Positions 42,528 through 52,715 are shown, numbered from the stretch's first letter. The stretch: 64,000 bases of DNA from Streptacidiphilus albus JL83 (GCF_000744705.1 NZ_JQML01000001.1:8504017-8568016), one strand, 5' to 3'. Made by a program: numbers and translations. Notes: a model not told the origin generated them from the letters alone.

Positions 42528-43775
42528 TTGCGTACCAACCCGCTGACCATGTCCCCCCGCCGGATCATCCTCCCGCTGCTCGGCACGGCCGCGCTGGCCT
42601 TCAGCGGCCTCGCCGCGGCCGCTCCCGCCGGGGCGGCGACCACCGCCGCGCACGGCACGGCCTCCTGGGTCCGATCCTGTGCCATGGTCCGCACCGCTGG
42701 TGAGATGGCCTGCAATGCGCTGCGCGTCACCAACACGACCGAGCACGTCCACGCGATGGGGATCACCCCCAACGCCACCCCCTCCGGCTACGGCCCCAGC
42801 AGCCTGCTGAGCGCCTACAACCTCCCGGCCGGCGGCGGCAGCGGCCAGACCGTCGCCATCGTCGACGCCTACAACGACCCCAACGCCGCCACCGACCTGG
42901 CCACCTACCGCTCCCAGTACGGGCTTCCCGCCTGCACCGTCGCCAGCGGCTGCTTCAAGCAGGTCAGCCAGACCGGCAGCACCACCTCGCTGCCCACCGC
43001 CAACGCCGGCTGGGCCGAGGAGGAGTCCCTCGACATCGACATGGTCTCGGCGATAGCCCCCGACGCCCACATCATCCTGGTCGAGGCCAAGTCGGCGACC
43101 ACCGCCAACCTCGGCACCGCCGTCAACGAGGCGGTCGCCCTCGGCGCCAAGTTCGTCTCCAACAGCTACGGCGGCTCGGAGTCCAGCTCCGACCCGAGCT
43201 ACGACACCAAGTACTACAACCACCCCGGCGTCGACATCACCGCCAGCTCGGGTGACGACGGCTACGGCGTCGAGTACCCGGCCGCCTCGCAGTACGTCAC
43301 CGCGGTCGGCGGCACCTCGCTCAGCACCGCCTCCAACGCCCGCGGCTGGACCGAGTCGGTCTGGTCCACCTCGTCCACCGAGGGCGCGGGCTCCGGCTGC
43401 TCCGCCTACGACGCCAAGCCCAGCTGGCAGAAGGACACCGGCTGCTCCAAGCGGACCGTGGCCGACGTCTCGGCGGTCGCCGACCCGGCCACCGGTGTCG
43501 CGGTGTACGACAACTACGGCGGCGACCCGGGCTGGGAGGTCTTCGGCGGCACCAGCGTCGCCTCCCCGCTGATCGCCTCGGTCTACGCGGACGCCGGCGC
43601 CTCCAGCGCCAACTACGCGGCGGCCGGCCTCTACGCCGACCCGTCCGGCCTGTGGGACGTCACCACCGGCTCCACCGCCAGCTGCTCCCCGGCCTACCTC
43701 TGCACCGCCGAGGTCGGCTACGACGGCCCGACCGGGCTGGGCACCCCGGACGGCCTGGGCGCCTTCAAGGGCTGA
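42528..43775 (+). CDS. Secreted serine-carboxyl peptidase, S53 (sedolisin) family
   Basis: A 415-residue secreted protease. A Sec signal peptide covers about residues 1-36 (R-R then IILPLLGTAALAFSGLAAAA). The catalytic set is E165 and D169 in A-E-E-E-S-L-D-I-D, the oxyanion Asp D243 in S-S-G-D-D-G and nucleophile S343 in G-G-T-S-V-A-S-P, the sedolisin E-D-S arrangement rather than the subtilisin triad. No large pro-domain is present, unlike kumamolisin. TTG 42528 is preferred because GGAGG lies 7 nt upstream; ATG 42549 is the alternative. Several Cys pairs suggest disulfides. Confidence 0.88.
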   Translation: MRTNPLTMSPRRIILPLLGTAALAFSGLAAAAPAGAATTAAHGTASWVRSCAMVRTAGEMACNALRVTNTTEHVHAMGITPNATPSGYGPSSLLSAYNLPAGGGSGQTVAIVDAYNDPNAATDLATYRSQYGLPACTVASGCFKQVSQTGSTTSLPTANAGWAEEESLDIDMVSAIAPDAHIILVEAKSATTANLGTAVNEAVALGAKFVSNSYGGSESSSDPSYDTKYYNHPGVDITASSGDDGYGVEYPAASQYVTAVGGTSLSTASNARGWTESVWSTSSTEGAGSGCSAYDAKPSWQKDTGCSKRTVADVSAVADPATGVAVYDNYGGDPGWEVFGGTSVASPLIASVYADAGASSANYAAAGLYADPSGLWDVTTGSTASCSPAYLCTAEVGYDGPTGLGTPDGLGAFKG

Positions 43776-43797
43776 TCCAGGGCTCCTGACCCGCAGT

Positions 43798-43846
43798 CGA
43801 CAGCCGGGTCCCGACCGCGTCCAGCGCGGTCGGGACCCGGCTGTCG
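43798..43846. terminator. Very strong terminator hairpin after the sedolisin gene
   Basis: A perfect 22-bp inverted repeat (beginning CGACAGCCGGGTCCC) with a 5-nt loop TCCAG. It is the longest perfect hairpin in the window and lies 23 nt after the stop. Confidence 0.85.
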
Positions 43847-43946
43847 TGCGCCGGGCGGCGCCCCGGCCCCGCCGCACCCTGCGGTGAGACCCGGGCGTCA
43901 GTTCGAGGCCGTAGCATGAGCACAAATCAGGCCCTCCCGAGGAGCG

Positions 43947-45596
<1,650 letters not shown>

Positions 45597-45608
45597 GCCG
45601 TCGGCCGA

Positions 45609-45653
45609 CCCGGCCCCGGCGGCGCGCTACCGGCGCGCGTCGCCGGGGCCGGG
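45609..45653. terminator. Bidirectional terminator between pgm and the DedA gene
   Basis: CCCGGCCCCGGC pairs perfectly with GCCGGGGCCGGG, with further GC pairs inside; it overlaps the DedA 3' end. Confidence 0.7.
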
Positions 45654-46421
45654 CTGCTCCGTCGGCGGTGTGTCGGCCCCGGGCGTGTCGGCCCCGGAGG
45701 TGTCGGCCCCGGTCCTGTCCGGGGCCGGGTCCGACGGCCCCTGCGGGCCGGACTGCGGTCGGGGGCGGCGGCGCTGCAGCAGGGCCGGAAGCATGGACAC
45801 CAGCACCACCGTGCCCACCAGCGGCAGCAGGTAGTTCTCCACGCCGGGGACCGCCGCGCCCAGCCAGAACCCGGCCAGCACCAGGCTCTGCGTCCAGGCC
45901 AGCCCGCCGACCACCTGCCACAGGGTGAAGGTCCGCACCGGGACCTGGAGCATCCCGGCCGCCGGGCCGAGGACGCTGCGCACCATCGGCACGAAGCGGC
46001 TGATGACGATCGCCTTGCGGTAGCCGTAGCGGGAGAGCATCTCCTCGCTGCGGGCCAGGACCGCCTTCAGCTTGCGGCTGTTCATCTGCGTCAGCGCGGC
46101 CTGGCCGCCCCGTCGGCCCAGGTAGTAGCTGAACTGGGTGCCGGCCAGCGAGCCCACCGCCGCACAGAGCAGCACCTGCCACAGCGTCAACTGCGGCCCC
46201 TTGGTCACCTCGGTGGCGCAGAAGACTCCGGCCGGGAAGAGCAGGGTGTCGCCCGGCACGAAGAATCCGACGACCAGTAGACCCGACTCCATGAAGGTGA
46301 CGACGAGGACGGCGAGTGCTCCGAAGGAGGAGAGCAGCGAGGAGCCGCTCGTCGGGTTCACGGCCAGCAGGGCCGCGTTCACGGAAGGATCCAGTTCACC
46401 CGAGAACCATAACCAGACCAT
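45627..46421 (-). CDS. DedA family membrane protein
   Basis: A 264-residue protein of the DedA/SNARE-associated (VTT) family, some of which are undecaprenyl-phosphate flippases. Signature segments are F-F-V-P-G-D-T-L-L-F-P-A-G and S-R-F-V-P-M-V-R-S-V-L-G-P-A-A-G-M, which form the re-entrant helices and conserved Arg/Pro sites, with about four more membrane helices. The last 45 residues are a hydrophilic Pro/Asp/Gly tail with an S/T-G-A-D-T repeat. Start uncertain: ATG 46421 is used, GTG 46442 is possible. Confidence 0.87.
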   Translation of the reverse strand: MVWLWFSGELDPSVNAALLAVNPTSGSSLLSSFGALAVLVVTFMESGLLVVGFFVPGDTLLFPAGVFCATEVTKGPQLTLWQVLLCAAVGSLAGTQFSYYLGRRGGQAALTQMNSRKLKAVLARSEEMLSRYGYRKAIVISRFVPMVRSVLGPAAGMLQVPVRTFTLWQVVGGLAWTQSLVLAGFWLGAAVPGVENYLLPLVGTVVLVSMLPALLQRRRPRPQSGPQGPSDPAPDRTGADTSGADTPGADTPPTEQPGPGDARR

Positions 46422-46647
46422 TCGTGTGCCACGTCGCCCCACGGGTTGAGCTTGTCCCCGAGCCGGAGCCAGGGCTGGTTCCGGGGGCTCGTCCCAGGGG
46501 ATGAGGGCGGGGCGGGGAAAAGCCGGTACCGGTGGGGGAAGACAGCGGCCTGCCGGGTCTGTCCCCGGACTAGGCCGGTCGGACGACTGCGCACGGCGCC
46601 GCGGGGCGCTCCCGGTCGGGGCGCCCGGGCGATCCGCATACAGTTGC

Positions 46648-46653
46648 TACATT
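46648..46653 (+). promoter_or_regulatory. -10 box upstream of the LCP gene
   Basis: TACATT, placing transcription start near 46660 and giving a leader of about 43 nt to ATG 46703. Confidence 0.4.
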
Positions 46654-46702
46654 GCGCAACCATGCAAATAGCGGCGGGTGCGCAGAGGGAGCGACGGGGA
46701 GC

Positions 46703-48391
46703 ATGGTGGCTGATGGCGGCCCGGGGGCCGGCGAGGCTCGCGAGGACGGCGCCGACGAGGGCGCTGCGGGCGCTGCGGCGGGTTCGGCAGGCGGCGGCAG
46801 CGGGCGCAGCGAGGCCCGGGCGGCCCGGCGGCGGCGCCGGTTGAAGATCGTCGGCGTGGGTGCGGCCGGGGTGCTGGTGGTGGCCGTCGGTCTGGGGGCC
46901 TACGGCTACGAGCGGATCTTCGGCCGGATCCAGTCGATCAGCCTCTCCGGGCTCACCCACCGTCCGGCCGCGTCGAAGCCCAACGCCGAGGGCCAGACCC
47001 CGCTGAACATCCTGGTCCTGGGCTCGCAGACCCGGGACGGCCAGCACGGCGTCAATCTCGGCAACTCCTCCAAGAACGGCACCAACCTCTCGGACACCGC
47101 GATGCTGGTGCACCTGAGCGCCGACCGGCGGTGGTCGGTGGTGGCCTCGATCCCGCGCGACCTGATCGTGCCCAGGCCCCAGTGCAACGCCCGGATCGGC
47201 ATCGGGAACCGGACCAGCGCCACCCTGGTCCCCGGCTCGGACGGCGACATGTTCGACGCGGCGATGAGCCTCGGCGGGCCGAGCTGCGCGGTGGCGACGG
47301 TGGAGGAGACGACCGGGATCCGGGTCGACCACTTCGTCGAGATCGACTTCAACGCCTTCCAGCAGCTGACCGACGACGTCGGCGGAGTGCAGGTGTGCGT
47401 GCCCCCGCCCGGGATCAACGACCCGGACTACAGCGGTCTGGTGCTGGGCCCCGGCGTGCACACGGTCAGCGGCCCCCAGGCGCTGGAGTTCGTCCGGGAC
47501 CGGCACGGCATCGGTGACGGCACCGACCTGGGCCGGATCCGGATGCAGCAGATGTTCACCTCCTCGCTGTTCCGGAAGCTCAGCAGCAACGGGACGCTGA
47601 CCGACCCGGTCACCCTGTTCCGGATCGCGAGCGACGTCGCCGCCAATCTGACGGTGGACAGCGGACTGGACTCGCCGACGGCCATGGTGTCGCTGGTCGG
47701 GAGCGTCAAGGACCTCAACTCCCGGTACATGCAGTACATCACCGCGCCCTACGAGTTCGACCCGCTGGACCGGAACCGGGTGGTCCCGGGGCAGGACTTC
47801 GCCCAGGTCTGGAACGACCTGCGGGCGGACGAGCCGCTGCCGGGCTCGGCCGCCGCCACCGCCTTCGGGACGACGGCCGGGTCCGACCCCGGGGCCGGGG
47901 CGGCGCCCGCGGCTTCGCCCTCGCCCTCGACCTCCCCGACCGGGGTGCCGCTGTCGGCGGTCGAGGTCACGGTCGACGACGGCACCGGGACGCCCGGGCT
48001 GGCCGCCAACGCGGTGGCCGCGCTCGACGCCCAGGGTGTGCGGGCGACCGTCGGCGGCGACGTCCCCGGCTCCAATCCGACCACCGAGATCACGTACCCG
48101 GCGGGACAGGCGGCGGAGGCCGGGGCGCTGGCGGCGGACATCCCCGGGGCGGTGCTCCGGGCGGACCCCGGCGTCCAGCGGCTGACCCTGGTGCTCGGTG
48201 GCAACGCGCCGGCCAATCTCACCAACACGCCCACGCCCGGGCCGAGTTCCAGTGCCGTCGGTTCCGCCTCGCCGAGCGTGGGCGCGGAGAGCCGGAGCGG
48301 CGACGAGAGCATCTGTTCCAGCCTGCCCACTCCGGTCGACTACGGGGGCGCTCCCGGCGACCAGCAGCCCCTGCCGGGGGTGGCAGGATGA
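46703..48391 (+). CDS. LytR-CpsA-Psr (LCP) family cell-wall glycopolymer ligase
   Basis: A 562-residue membrane-anchored enzyme transferring lipid-linked glycopolymers to peptidoglycan. A cytosolic Gly/Ala-rich tail ending in R-A-A-R-R-R-R-R precedes one membrane helix (about residues 50-70). The LCP domain has N-I-L-V-L-G-S-Q-T-R, S-D-T-A-M-L-V-H and S-I-P-R-D-L, with D-F-N-A-F and E-F-V-R-D-R further on; the usual first-motif aspartate (L-G-x-D-x-R) is replaced by Ser-Gln. A LytR_C domain follows a Ser/Pro linker near residue 420. Start chosen at ATG 46703 after GGGGAG, although the spacing is short. Confidence 0.88.
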   Translation: MVADGGPGAGEAREDGADEGAAGAAAGSAGGGSGRSEARAARRRRRLKIVGVGAAGVLVVAVGLGAYGYERIFGRIQSISLSGLTHRPAASKPNAEGQTPLNILVLGSQTRDGQHGVNLGNSSKNGTNLSDTAMLVHLSADRRWSVVASIPRDLIVPRPQCNARIGIGNRTSATLVPGSDGDMFDAAMSLGGPSCAVATVEETTGIRVDHFVEIDFNAFQQLTDDVGGVQVCVPPPGINDPDYSGLVLGPGVHTVSGPQALEFVRDRHGIGDGTDLGRIRMQQMFTSSLFRKLSSNGTLTDPVTLFRIASDVAANLTVDSGLDSPTAMVSLVGSVKDLNSRYMQYITAPYEFDPLDRNRVVPGQDFAQVWNDLRADEPLPGSAAATAFGTTAGSDPGAGAAPAASPSPSTSPTGVPLSAVEVTVDDGTGTPGLAANAVAALDAQGVRATVGGDVPGSNPTTEITYPAGQAAEAGALAADIPGAVLRADPGVQRLTLVLGGNAPANLTNTPTPGPSSSAVGSASPSVGAESRSGDESICSSLPTPVDYGGAPGDQQPLPGVAG

Positions 48392-48450
48392 CGCCGGGGT
48401 CTCCCCACCGCATGGTAAGCGCCGCAATTCTCATGACGGAGAGTCAGCTC

Positions 48451-48939
48451 ATGTCGACGTCCCACCGTGTCCCGCATCCGCGCATCGCCGACCGCAAGGC
48501 CCGGGGTCCGGTCAAGGTCGTCGACCAGATGCCGCGCGACAGCGCGATCACCCGCTTCAACACCAGGGTGGCGCTCATCGTCACCCAGGCCGTCGGCAGC
48601 ATGTGGTGCGCCTACGCCTTCGCGCTCTTCGACCTGATCAGCCTGCCTGACGCGATCAAGGCCGGGTTGGCGGCGGTGGTCTCCTGGGTGGCCCAGACCT
48701 TCCTCCAGCTGGTGCTGCTGTCGGTGATCATGGTCGGCCAGAACGTCCAGGCGGCGGCCGCCGACAAGCGTTCGGAGGCGACCTTCGAGGACGCCAGTGC
48801 GACCCTGCACGAGGTGGCCTCGGTGCAGCTCCAGTTGGCGGCGCAGGAGGCCCTGCTGGCCCGGATCGCGGAGAAGCTCGGCCTGGACCCGGCGGCCGTC
48901 GCCGACGCGGCTGCGGGCGGGGCGGGCGAGTCCTCCTGA
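48451..48939 (+). CDS. Two-helix membrane protein, DUF1003-like
   Basis: A 162-residue protein. Two hydrophobic segments (about residues 40-62 and 68-92) are followed by S-V-I-M-V-G-Q-N-V-Q-A-A-A-A-D-K-R and a C-terminal coiled-coil-like helix, a layout like DUF1003 proteins; the resemblance is partial. ATG 48451 has GGAGAG 7 nt upstream and is preferred over ATG 48433. Function unknown. It follows the LCP gene closely and may share its transcript. Confidence 0.7.
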   Translation: MSTSHRVPHPRIADRKARGPVKVVDQMPRDSAITRFNTRVALIVTQAVGSMWCAYAFALFDLISLPDAIKAGLAAVVSWVAQTFLQLVLLSVIMVGQNVQAAAADKRSEATFEDASATLHEVASVQLQLAAQEALLARIAEKLGLDPAAVADAAAGGAGESS

Positions 48940-48983
48940 CGCAACGTCACACCCCGTCGCCGGATGGGACCGTTATATCCGGA

Positions 48984-49012
48984 TTGACGGGTGTGCGGCG
49001 GTTGGGCATCAT
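48984..49012 (+). promoter_or_regulatory. Promoter of the M-box/mgtC transcript
   Basis: TTGACG (48984-48989), 17-nt spacer and CATCAT (49007-49012). Transcription would begin about 17 nt before the riboswitch. Confidence 0.6.
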
Positions 49013-49036
49013 GGGCGTGTTGCTGAGACAAGACAC

Positions 49037-49203
49037 CTCGTTCGGTGAGGCGTCTTCACGGACACAGGCCACTGATCCCACCCGTCGAGAGACGCTCCGG
49101 ATCAGGACACCTCTTCCCGACCTAAGGGTTGAGGCCAAGTGGCTGCGCATGCGGACCCTTCGGGGGCTCGCGCTACGCCGTGGAGTGCCAAAGCTCTGAC
49201 GAG
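49037..49203 (+). ncRNA. M-box (ykoK) magnesium riboswitch
   Basis: The region carries the M-box landmarks in order: GGTGAGGC near 49044, GTCGAGAGACGC near 49084, an AAGGGTTGAGGCC-AAGTGGC segment around 49124-49143 and TGCCAAAGCTCTGACGAG at 49186-49203; CTCGT (49037-49041) pairs with ACGAG (49199-49203) to close P1. It precedes mgtC by about 290 nt, a magnesium-stress gene. Assignment is by consensus recognition without a covariance search. High Mg2+ would be expected to turn the transcript off. Confidence 0.75.
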
Positions 49204-49295
49204 TTGGGGTGTGCCGGGAGTGCTCTGCCCTCCTGGCGTTCCCCCTGCGGTTCGGACGCCACCGGTGCGTTCCCGACCAGAGGGAGGCGAGAGAC

Positions 49296-49376
49296 ATGGA
49301 TTGCCGTCGGAGCGGTCCGGGCCGTGAGCGGCCGCAGCACCCATGCCCGTCCGCGTCCCCGGTCGGCAGACGCTAG
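49296..49376 (+). CDS. 26-residue Pro/Arg-rich leader ORF in the mgtC leader
   Basis: ATG 49296 follows a good GGGAGG site (8-nt spacing) and encodes MDCRRSGPGRERPQHPCPSA plus six residues. Five prolines and seven arginines in 26 residues recall the proline-rich leader peptides that control mgtA and mgtC in enterobacteria, but there is no homology to claim. It overlaps the next small ORF in another frame. Confidence 0.35.
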   Translation: MDCRRSGPGRERPQHPCPSASPVGRR

Positions 49377-49504
49377 CCCTGCGCGCCTCCCTCGCGGCGG
49401 CGGCGATCCTGGCCATCATCAGGATCGCCCGGCGTCCCCACCGCCGTTCCACCCCTGACCACCGTCCGACCCCCGACGAGGAGGTGCCGCCGTGCACGCC
49501 CTGA
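49343..49504 (+). CDS. 53-residue small ORF with one hydrophobic helix, overlapping mgtC start
   Basis: ATG 49343 encodes a peptide with a basic N-terminus, a hydrophobic stretch L-A-A-A-A-I-L-A-I-I (about residues 17-26), a cluster of arginines and a Pro-rich tail. Its TGA (49502-49504) lies 8 nt inside mgtC, the arrangement expected for translational coupling. Small membrane peptides such as MgtR regulate MgtC in Salmonella; any analogy is functional guesswork. The upstream ribosome-binding site is weak. Confidence 0.35.
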   Translation: MPVRVPGRQTLALRASLAAAAILAIIRIARRPHRRSTPDHRPTPDEEVPPCTP

Positions 49505-50223
49505 CCACCACCGAATTCCTGCTCCGCCTGGCCACCGGCGTCGGCTGCGGCGCCCTGATCGGCGTCGAACGCCAGTGGCGGGCCCGGATGGCCGGCCTGC
49601 GCACCAACGCGCTGGTGGCGGCCGGCGCCACGCTGTTCGTGCTCTACAGCGTCGCCGTCCACGACATCGGCAGCCCCACCCGGGTCGCCTCCTACGTGGT
49701 CTCCGGCATCGGCTTCCTCGGCGGCGGGGTGATCCTCCGCGACGGGGCCGGCGTCCGTGGCCTCAACACCGCCGCGACGCTCTGGTGCTCCGCCGCCGTC
49801 GGTGTCCTGGCCGCCTCCGGCCAGCTCGCCTTCGCCGTCCTCGGGACGCTCGCGGTGCTCGCCATCCACGTGGTGCTGCGACCCGCCGGACGGCTGCTCG
49901 ACCACGCGCCCGCCGCCGGCACCGACCCCGACTCCCAGGTCCACGCCACCGTCCACCTGGAGTGTGACCGCCGCTCGGAGACCCACATCAGGGCGCTGCT
50001 GCTGCAGGCGCTGACCTCCTCCGGACTGACCCCGACCGGTCTGCGGGCCCGCCGGGAGCAGGCGGACTGCACCAGCCTCCAGGCCACGGTCGCGGTCAGC
50101 GGCGACGTCACCCAGGCGCTGGAGCAGGTGATCACCCGGCTCTCGCTGGAGGCCGGCCTCCGCGACCTGCACTGGCACCTGGACGAGAACGGCCCGCACC
50201 CGGAGCACCAGGGACTGGCCTGA
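49492..50223 (+). CDS. mgtC: MgtC/SapB family membrane protein
   Basis: A 243-residue protein. The MgtC domain has about four membrane helices (first 140 residues) with the markers L-R-L-A-T-G-V-G-C-G-A-L-I-G-V-E-R-Q, L-R-T-N-A-L-V-A and S-G-I-G-F-L-G-G-G-V-I, followed by an ACT-like soluble C-terminal domain. MgtC supports survival at low magnesium and interacts with ATP synthase in pathogens. GTG 49492 has a strong GAGGAGG site. Control by the upstream M-box fits the function. Confidence 0.92.
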   Translation: MHALTTTEFLLRLATGVGCGALIGVERQWRARMAGLRTNALVAAGATLFVLYSVAVHDIGSPTRVASYVVSGIGFLGGGVILRDGAGVRGLNTAATLWCSAAVGVLAASGQLAFAVLGTLAVLAIHVVLRPAGRLLDHAPAAGTDPDSQVHATVHLECDRRSETHIRALLLQALTSSGLTPTGLRARREQADCTSLQATVAVSGDVTQALEQVITRLSLEAGLRDLHWHLDENGPHPEHQGLA

Positions 50224-50253
50224 GCCCCGCCGTGCCGGCTCCGACCGGGCCGG

Positions 50254-51258
50254 CTAGACCTGGGGGGTGGGGGTCTCGCCGCGCGGCCGCATCCCGGCGG
50301 CCCGGTAGATGTCGTCGATCAGGCCCATGGTGACCACGGCGTCCTCGGCCGGGGTCAGCACCGGGCCGCCGTGCAGCACCGCCTCGGTGAAGGCGCGCAG
50401 CTGGTAGCCGTAGGTCGGGCCGCCGTGCACCCGTTCCCGGCGGGTGCCGGCCGGGGTTCTGACGGTGAGCCGGTTCCAGATGTGCGGCGCCAGGTAGTTG
50501 GTGATCCTCAGCTCGCCGCTCTCGCCGACGACCCGGGCGGTGAAGTCCAGCAGCCGGTGCGACCACATCGAGGCGGTGATCCGGCCGCTCGCCCCGCCGG
50601 GGAAGCGCAGCTCGGCGGTCATCGCCCGGTCGATGTCCGGGCTGCGCAGCGTGGCCCGCGCGCTCAGCACCTCCGGGGTGCCCTGGCCCAGCAGCCGCAG
50701 GCAGTGCAGGGCGTAGCAGCCGCCGTCCATCAGCGCGCCGCCGCCCAGGTCGTAGCGGTAGCGGATGTCGCCGAAGAGCGGCAGCGGGAAGCACATGGAG
50801 ACCTCCACCGAGCGCAGCCCGCCCAGCTCGCCACCGGCCACGATCTCGCGCATCCGCTCGGCCAACGGGTGGTAGCGGTAGTGGAACGCCTCCATCACCA
50901 CCAGCCCGGACGCCTTCGCCGCCGCGGCCACGGTGGCGGCCTCGGCCGCGTTGGCGGTGAACGGCTTCTCGCAGAGCACGTGCTTGCCGGCCTCCAGCGC
51001 CCGCAGCGTCCACTCCGCGTGCAGGGCGTTGGGGAGCGGGTTGTAGACCGCGTCGATCTCCTTGTCGTCGAGCAGGTCCTGGTAGGAGGCATGGACGACC
51101 GGGATCCGGTGCTTCACCGCGAAGGCCCGGGCGCGCTCGGGGTCGCGCGCCGCGACGGCGGTGACCACGGCCTCCGGGACCCGCTCGGCCGGCCGGATCA
51201 GGGCCGAGGGCGCGATGCGGGCGGCGCCGAGGACGCCGATGCGGAGCTGGGAGGTCAT
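50254..51258 (-). CDS. Gfo/Idh/MocA family NAD(P)-dependent oxidoreductase
   Basis: A 334-residue sugar-type dehydrogenase. The Rossmann loop is G-V-L-G-A-A-R-I-A near residues 8-16, the family E-K-P lysine is in VLCEKPFTANAAEA, and the C-terminal domain carries H-Y-R-Y-H-P and D-L-G-G-G-A-L-M-D-G-G-C-Y. The substrate is likely a cyclic polyol or sugar derivative; the gene has no sugar-transport neighbours. Convergent with mgtC. Upstream is a long interval with a terminator for the AraC gene. Confidence 0.9.
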   Translation of the reverse strand: MTSQLRIGVLGAARIAPSALIRPAERVPEAVVTAVAARDPERARAFAVKHRIPVVHASYQDLLDDKEIDAVYNPLPNALHAEWTLRALEAGKHVLCEKPFTANAAEAATVAAAAKASGLVVMEAFHYRYHPLAERMREIVAGGELGGLRSVEVSMCFPLPLFGDIRYRYDLGGGALMDGGCYALHCLRLLGQGTPEVLSARATLRSPDIDRAMTAELRFPGGASGRITASMWSHRLLDFTARVVGESGELRITNYLAPHIWNRLTVRTPAGTRRERVHGGPTYGYQLRAFTEAVLHGGPVLTPAEDAVVTMGLIDDIYRAAGMRPRGETPTPQV

Positions 51259-51370
51259 GCGCGGTTCCCCGATCATGGGTGCGGGCCGGTCCGGTGCCGC
51301 CCCCGTGGTGCCGAGGCCGACGGCGGAACGCCACGGCCGTGGGGACCGCGTTCGGACTGGCGGTACGACA

Positions 51371-51409
51371 GGAAGGCCCTGCCATCGGGGGGATGTGGCA
51401 GGGCCTTCC
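51371..51409 (-). terminator. Terminator hairpin downstream of the AraC gene
   Basis: GGAAGGCCCTGCCA and its perfect complement (14 bp) around an 11-nt loop. Related in sequence to the hairpin at 52681-52715. The rest of 51259-51541 shows no gene. Confidence 0.75.
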
Positions 51410-51541
51410 AGAAGATACTAGCGCGCGCGGGTCCGCTGCGACAGGTGCTGCGTCGGGTACTTCTACGGGTCTGCGCCGGTCCGTGGTGCGGCGGGGGAGC
51501 GAGGCGCCGGAGTTGCGGGTGATGCGGTGGCACGGTCGGAG

Positions 51542-52474
51542 TCAGGCCGGGACCGGCTCCCGGCGACGGCCCTGCCGCCCCTCGGGAACGGCCTCCAGCA
51601 GGGTGTGCGGGGACCAGTCGACCATGCCCTCCGGCAGCTGCCGCGGGGTGAAGCCCATGGCGGCCTTGAAGACCCGGGTGAAGTGCGACTGGTCGTGGAA
51701 CCCGGACCGGGCCGCGATCTGCGCGAGCGGCAGACCCGCGTCCTTCCAGTCCAGCGCCTGCTGGATCCGGCGGATCTGGGCGATCTCCTTGGGGGAGCGG
51801 CCGACCTGCTCGCGGAAGCGCCGCTCCAGGTGCCGACGGCTCCAGTTGGCCGAGGCGGCCAGCTCGTGGATCGGGATCCGTCCGCCGCTGCGCTGCAGCT
51901 CCCGCCAGACCCACTCCACCTCGCGGTCGACCACCGGGCCGTCCAGGATCCGGGCGGTGAACAGCCGGTCCAGCAGTCGGAACCGGTCCTCCCAGGTCGG
52001 GCACTGGGCCAGGCGGTCGTCCAGCGAGCGCAGCCCGGGACCGAGCAGTTCGGAGGGCGCGAGCCGCAGCTCCGACCACTCGTGCATGGGCACACCGAAC
52101 AACCGGTAGGCCCCCATCGGGGTGAGCGTGGTGACCAGCCCGTGGACCCGGCCCGTGTGCCGTCCGACCACGGCGGTCAGGCTCACCGGTCCGACCACGG
52201 ACACCGCCGTGAGACTTCGGCCGGGGTCGACCAGGTCCACCATCCGCACCGGGGCGCCGAAGCCGAACATCAGCTTCACCGTGCCGTCCGGTGCCACCAG
52301 TCGGGTCCGGGGCCACTGCCCGACCATCGGGCCCAGCCGGAAGCCGCGGTAGCCCAGGACGTAGCCGTTGAGGCGGGCGTCGACGGGGCGCCGCTGGGCC
52401 ACGCTGCTCTCCGTGTCACCGGGGACGAGCAGCGAGGTGCGGGCACCGGGGACTGCCGATCCCGACGAAGACAC
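51542..52474 (-). CDS. AraC family transcriptional regulator
   Basis: A 310-residue regulator. The C-terminal double HTH (about residues 195-285) is clear: I-H-E-L-A-A-S-A-N-W-S-R-R-H-L-E-R-R-F followed by L-A-Q-I-A-A-R-S-G-F-H-D-Q-S-H-F-T-R-V-F-K. The N-terminal domain is not a typical cupin; it begins with a Ser-rich stretch and a V-L-G-Y-R-G-F segment of the DUF6597 kind. GTG 52474 has GAGGAAG 6 nt upstream. Its target is unknown, since neither neighbour is divergent from it with an obvious operator. Confidence 0.9.
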   Translation of the reverse strand: MSSSGSAVPGARTSLLVPGDTESSVAQRRPVDARLNGYVLGYRGFRLGPMVGQWPRTRLVAPDGTVKLMFGFGAPVRMVDLVDPGRSLTAVSVVGPVSLTAVVGRHTGRVHGLVTTLTPMGAYRLFGVPMHEWSELRLAPSELLGPGLRSLDDRLAQCPTWEDRFRLLDRLFTARILDGPVVDREVEWVWRELQRSGGRIPIHELAASANWSRRHLERRFREQVGRSPKEIAQIRRIQQALDWKDAGLPLAQIAARSGFHDQSHFTRVFKAAMGFTPRQLPEGMVDWSPHTLLEAVPEGRQGRRREPVPA

Positions 52475-52680
52475 AGTCGCTTCCTCCACTGGTGGGTGAC
52501 CCTCTGTCGTCAACCCTAGTCCGGCCGGACCCGTGGGTGTCCGTCAGTACACATTCTCCGCCGTTTCCCGAACCGGGTCTGTCGCATTTATGCAAGACGA
52601 TGACCATGGAGTTGCCGCAGTCTGTTCGGAGAGCCGGTGATCAACGACGGTGCGCCGGCGCCGGTCGGCCGACCCGGCGG

Positions 52681-52715
52681 AAGGGCCCTGCCATCGAGGG
52701 GATGGCAGGGCCCTT
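52681..52715. terminator. Terminator hairpin upstream of the AraC gene, downstream of the secreted-protein genes
   Basis: AAGGGCCCTGCCATC and its perfect complement (15 bp) around a GAGGG loop. It follows the 3' end of the minus-strand small secreted gene at 52841, so it likely ends that transcript. The rest of 52475-52840 holds no gene. Confidence 0.75.

Noticed and set aside
46422-46700. Riboswitch-like G-rich segment upstream of the LCP gene
   Set aside because: I compared it mentally with cobalamin and cyclic-di-AMP riboswitch consensus and found no ordered match.
46662-46702. Leaderless ATG at 46662 after TACATT, upstream of the LCP gene
   Set aside because: It is in a different frame from the LCP protein and encodes low-complexity sequence; the LCP gene starts at 46703 with its own site.
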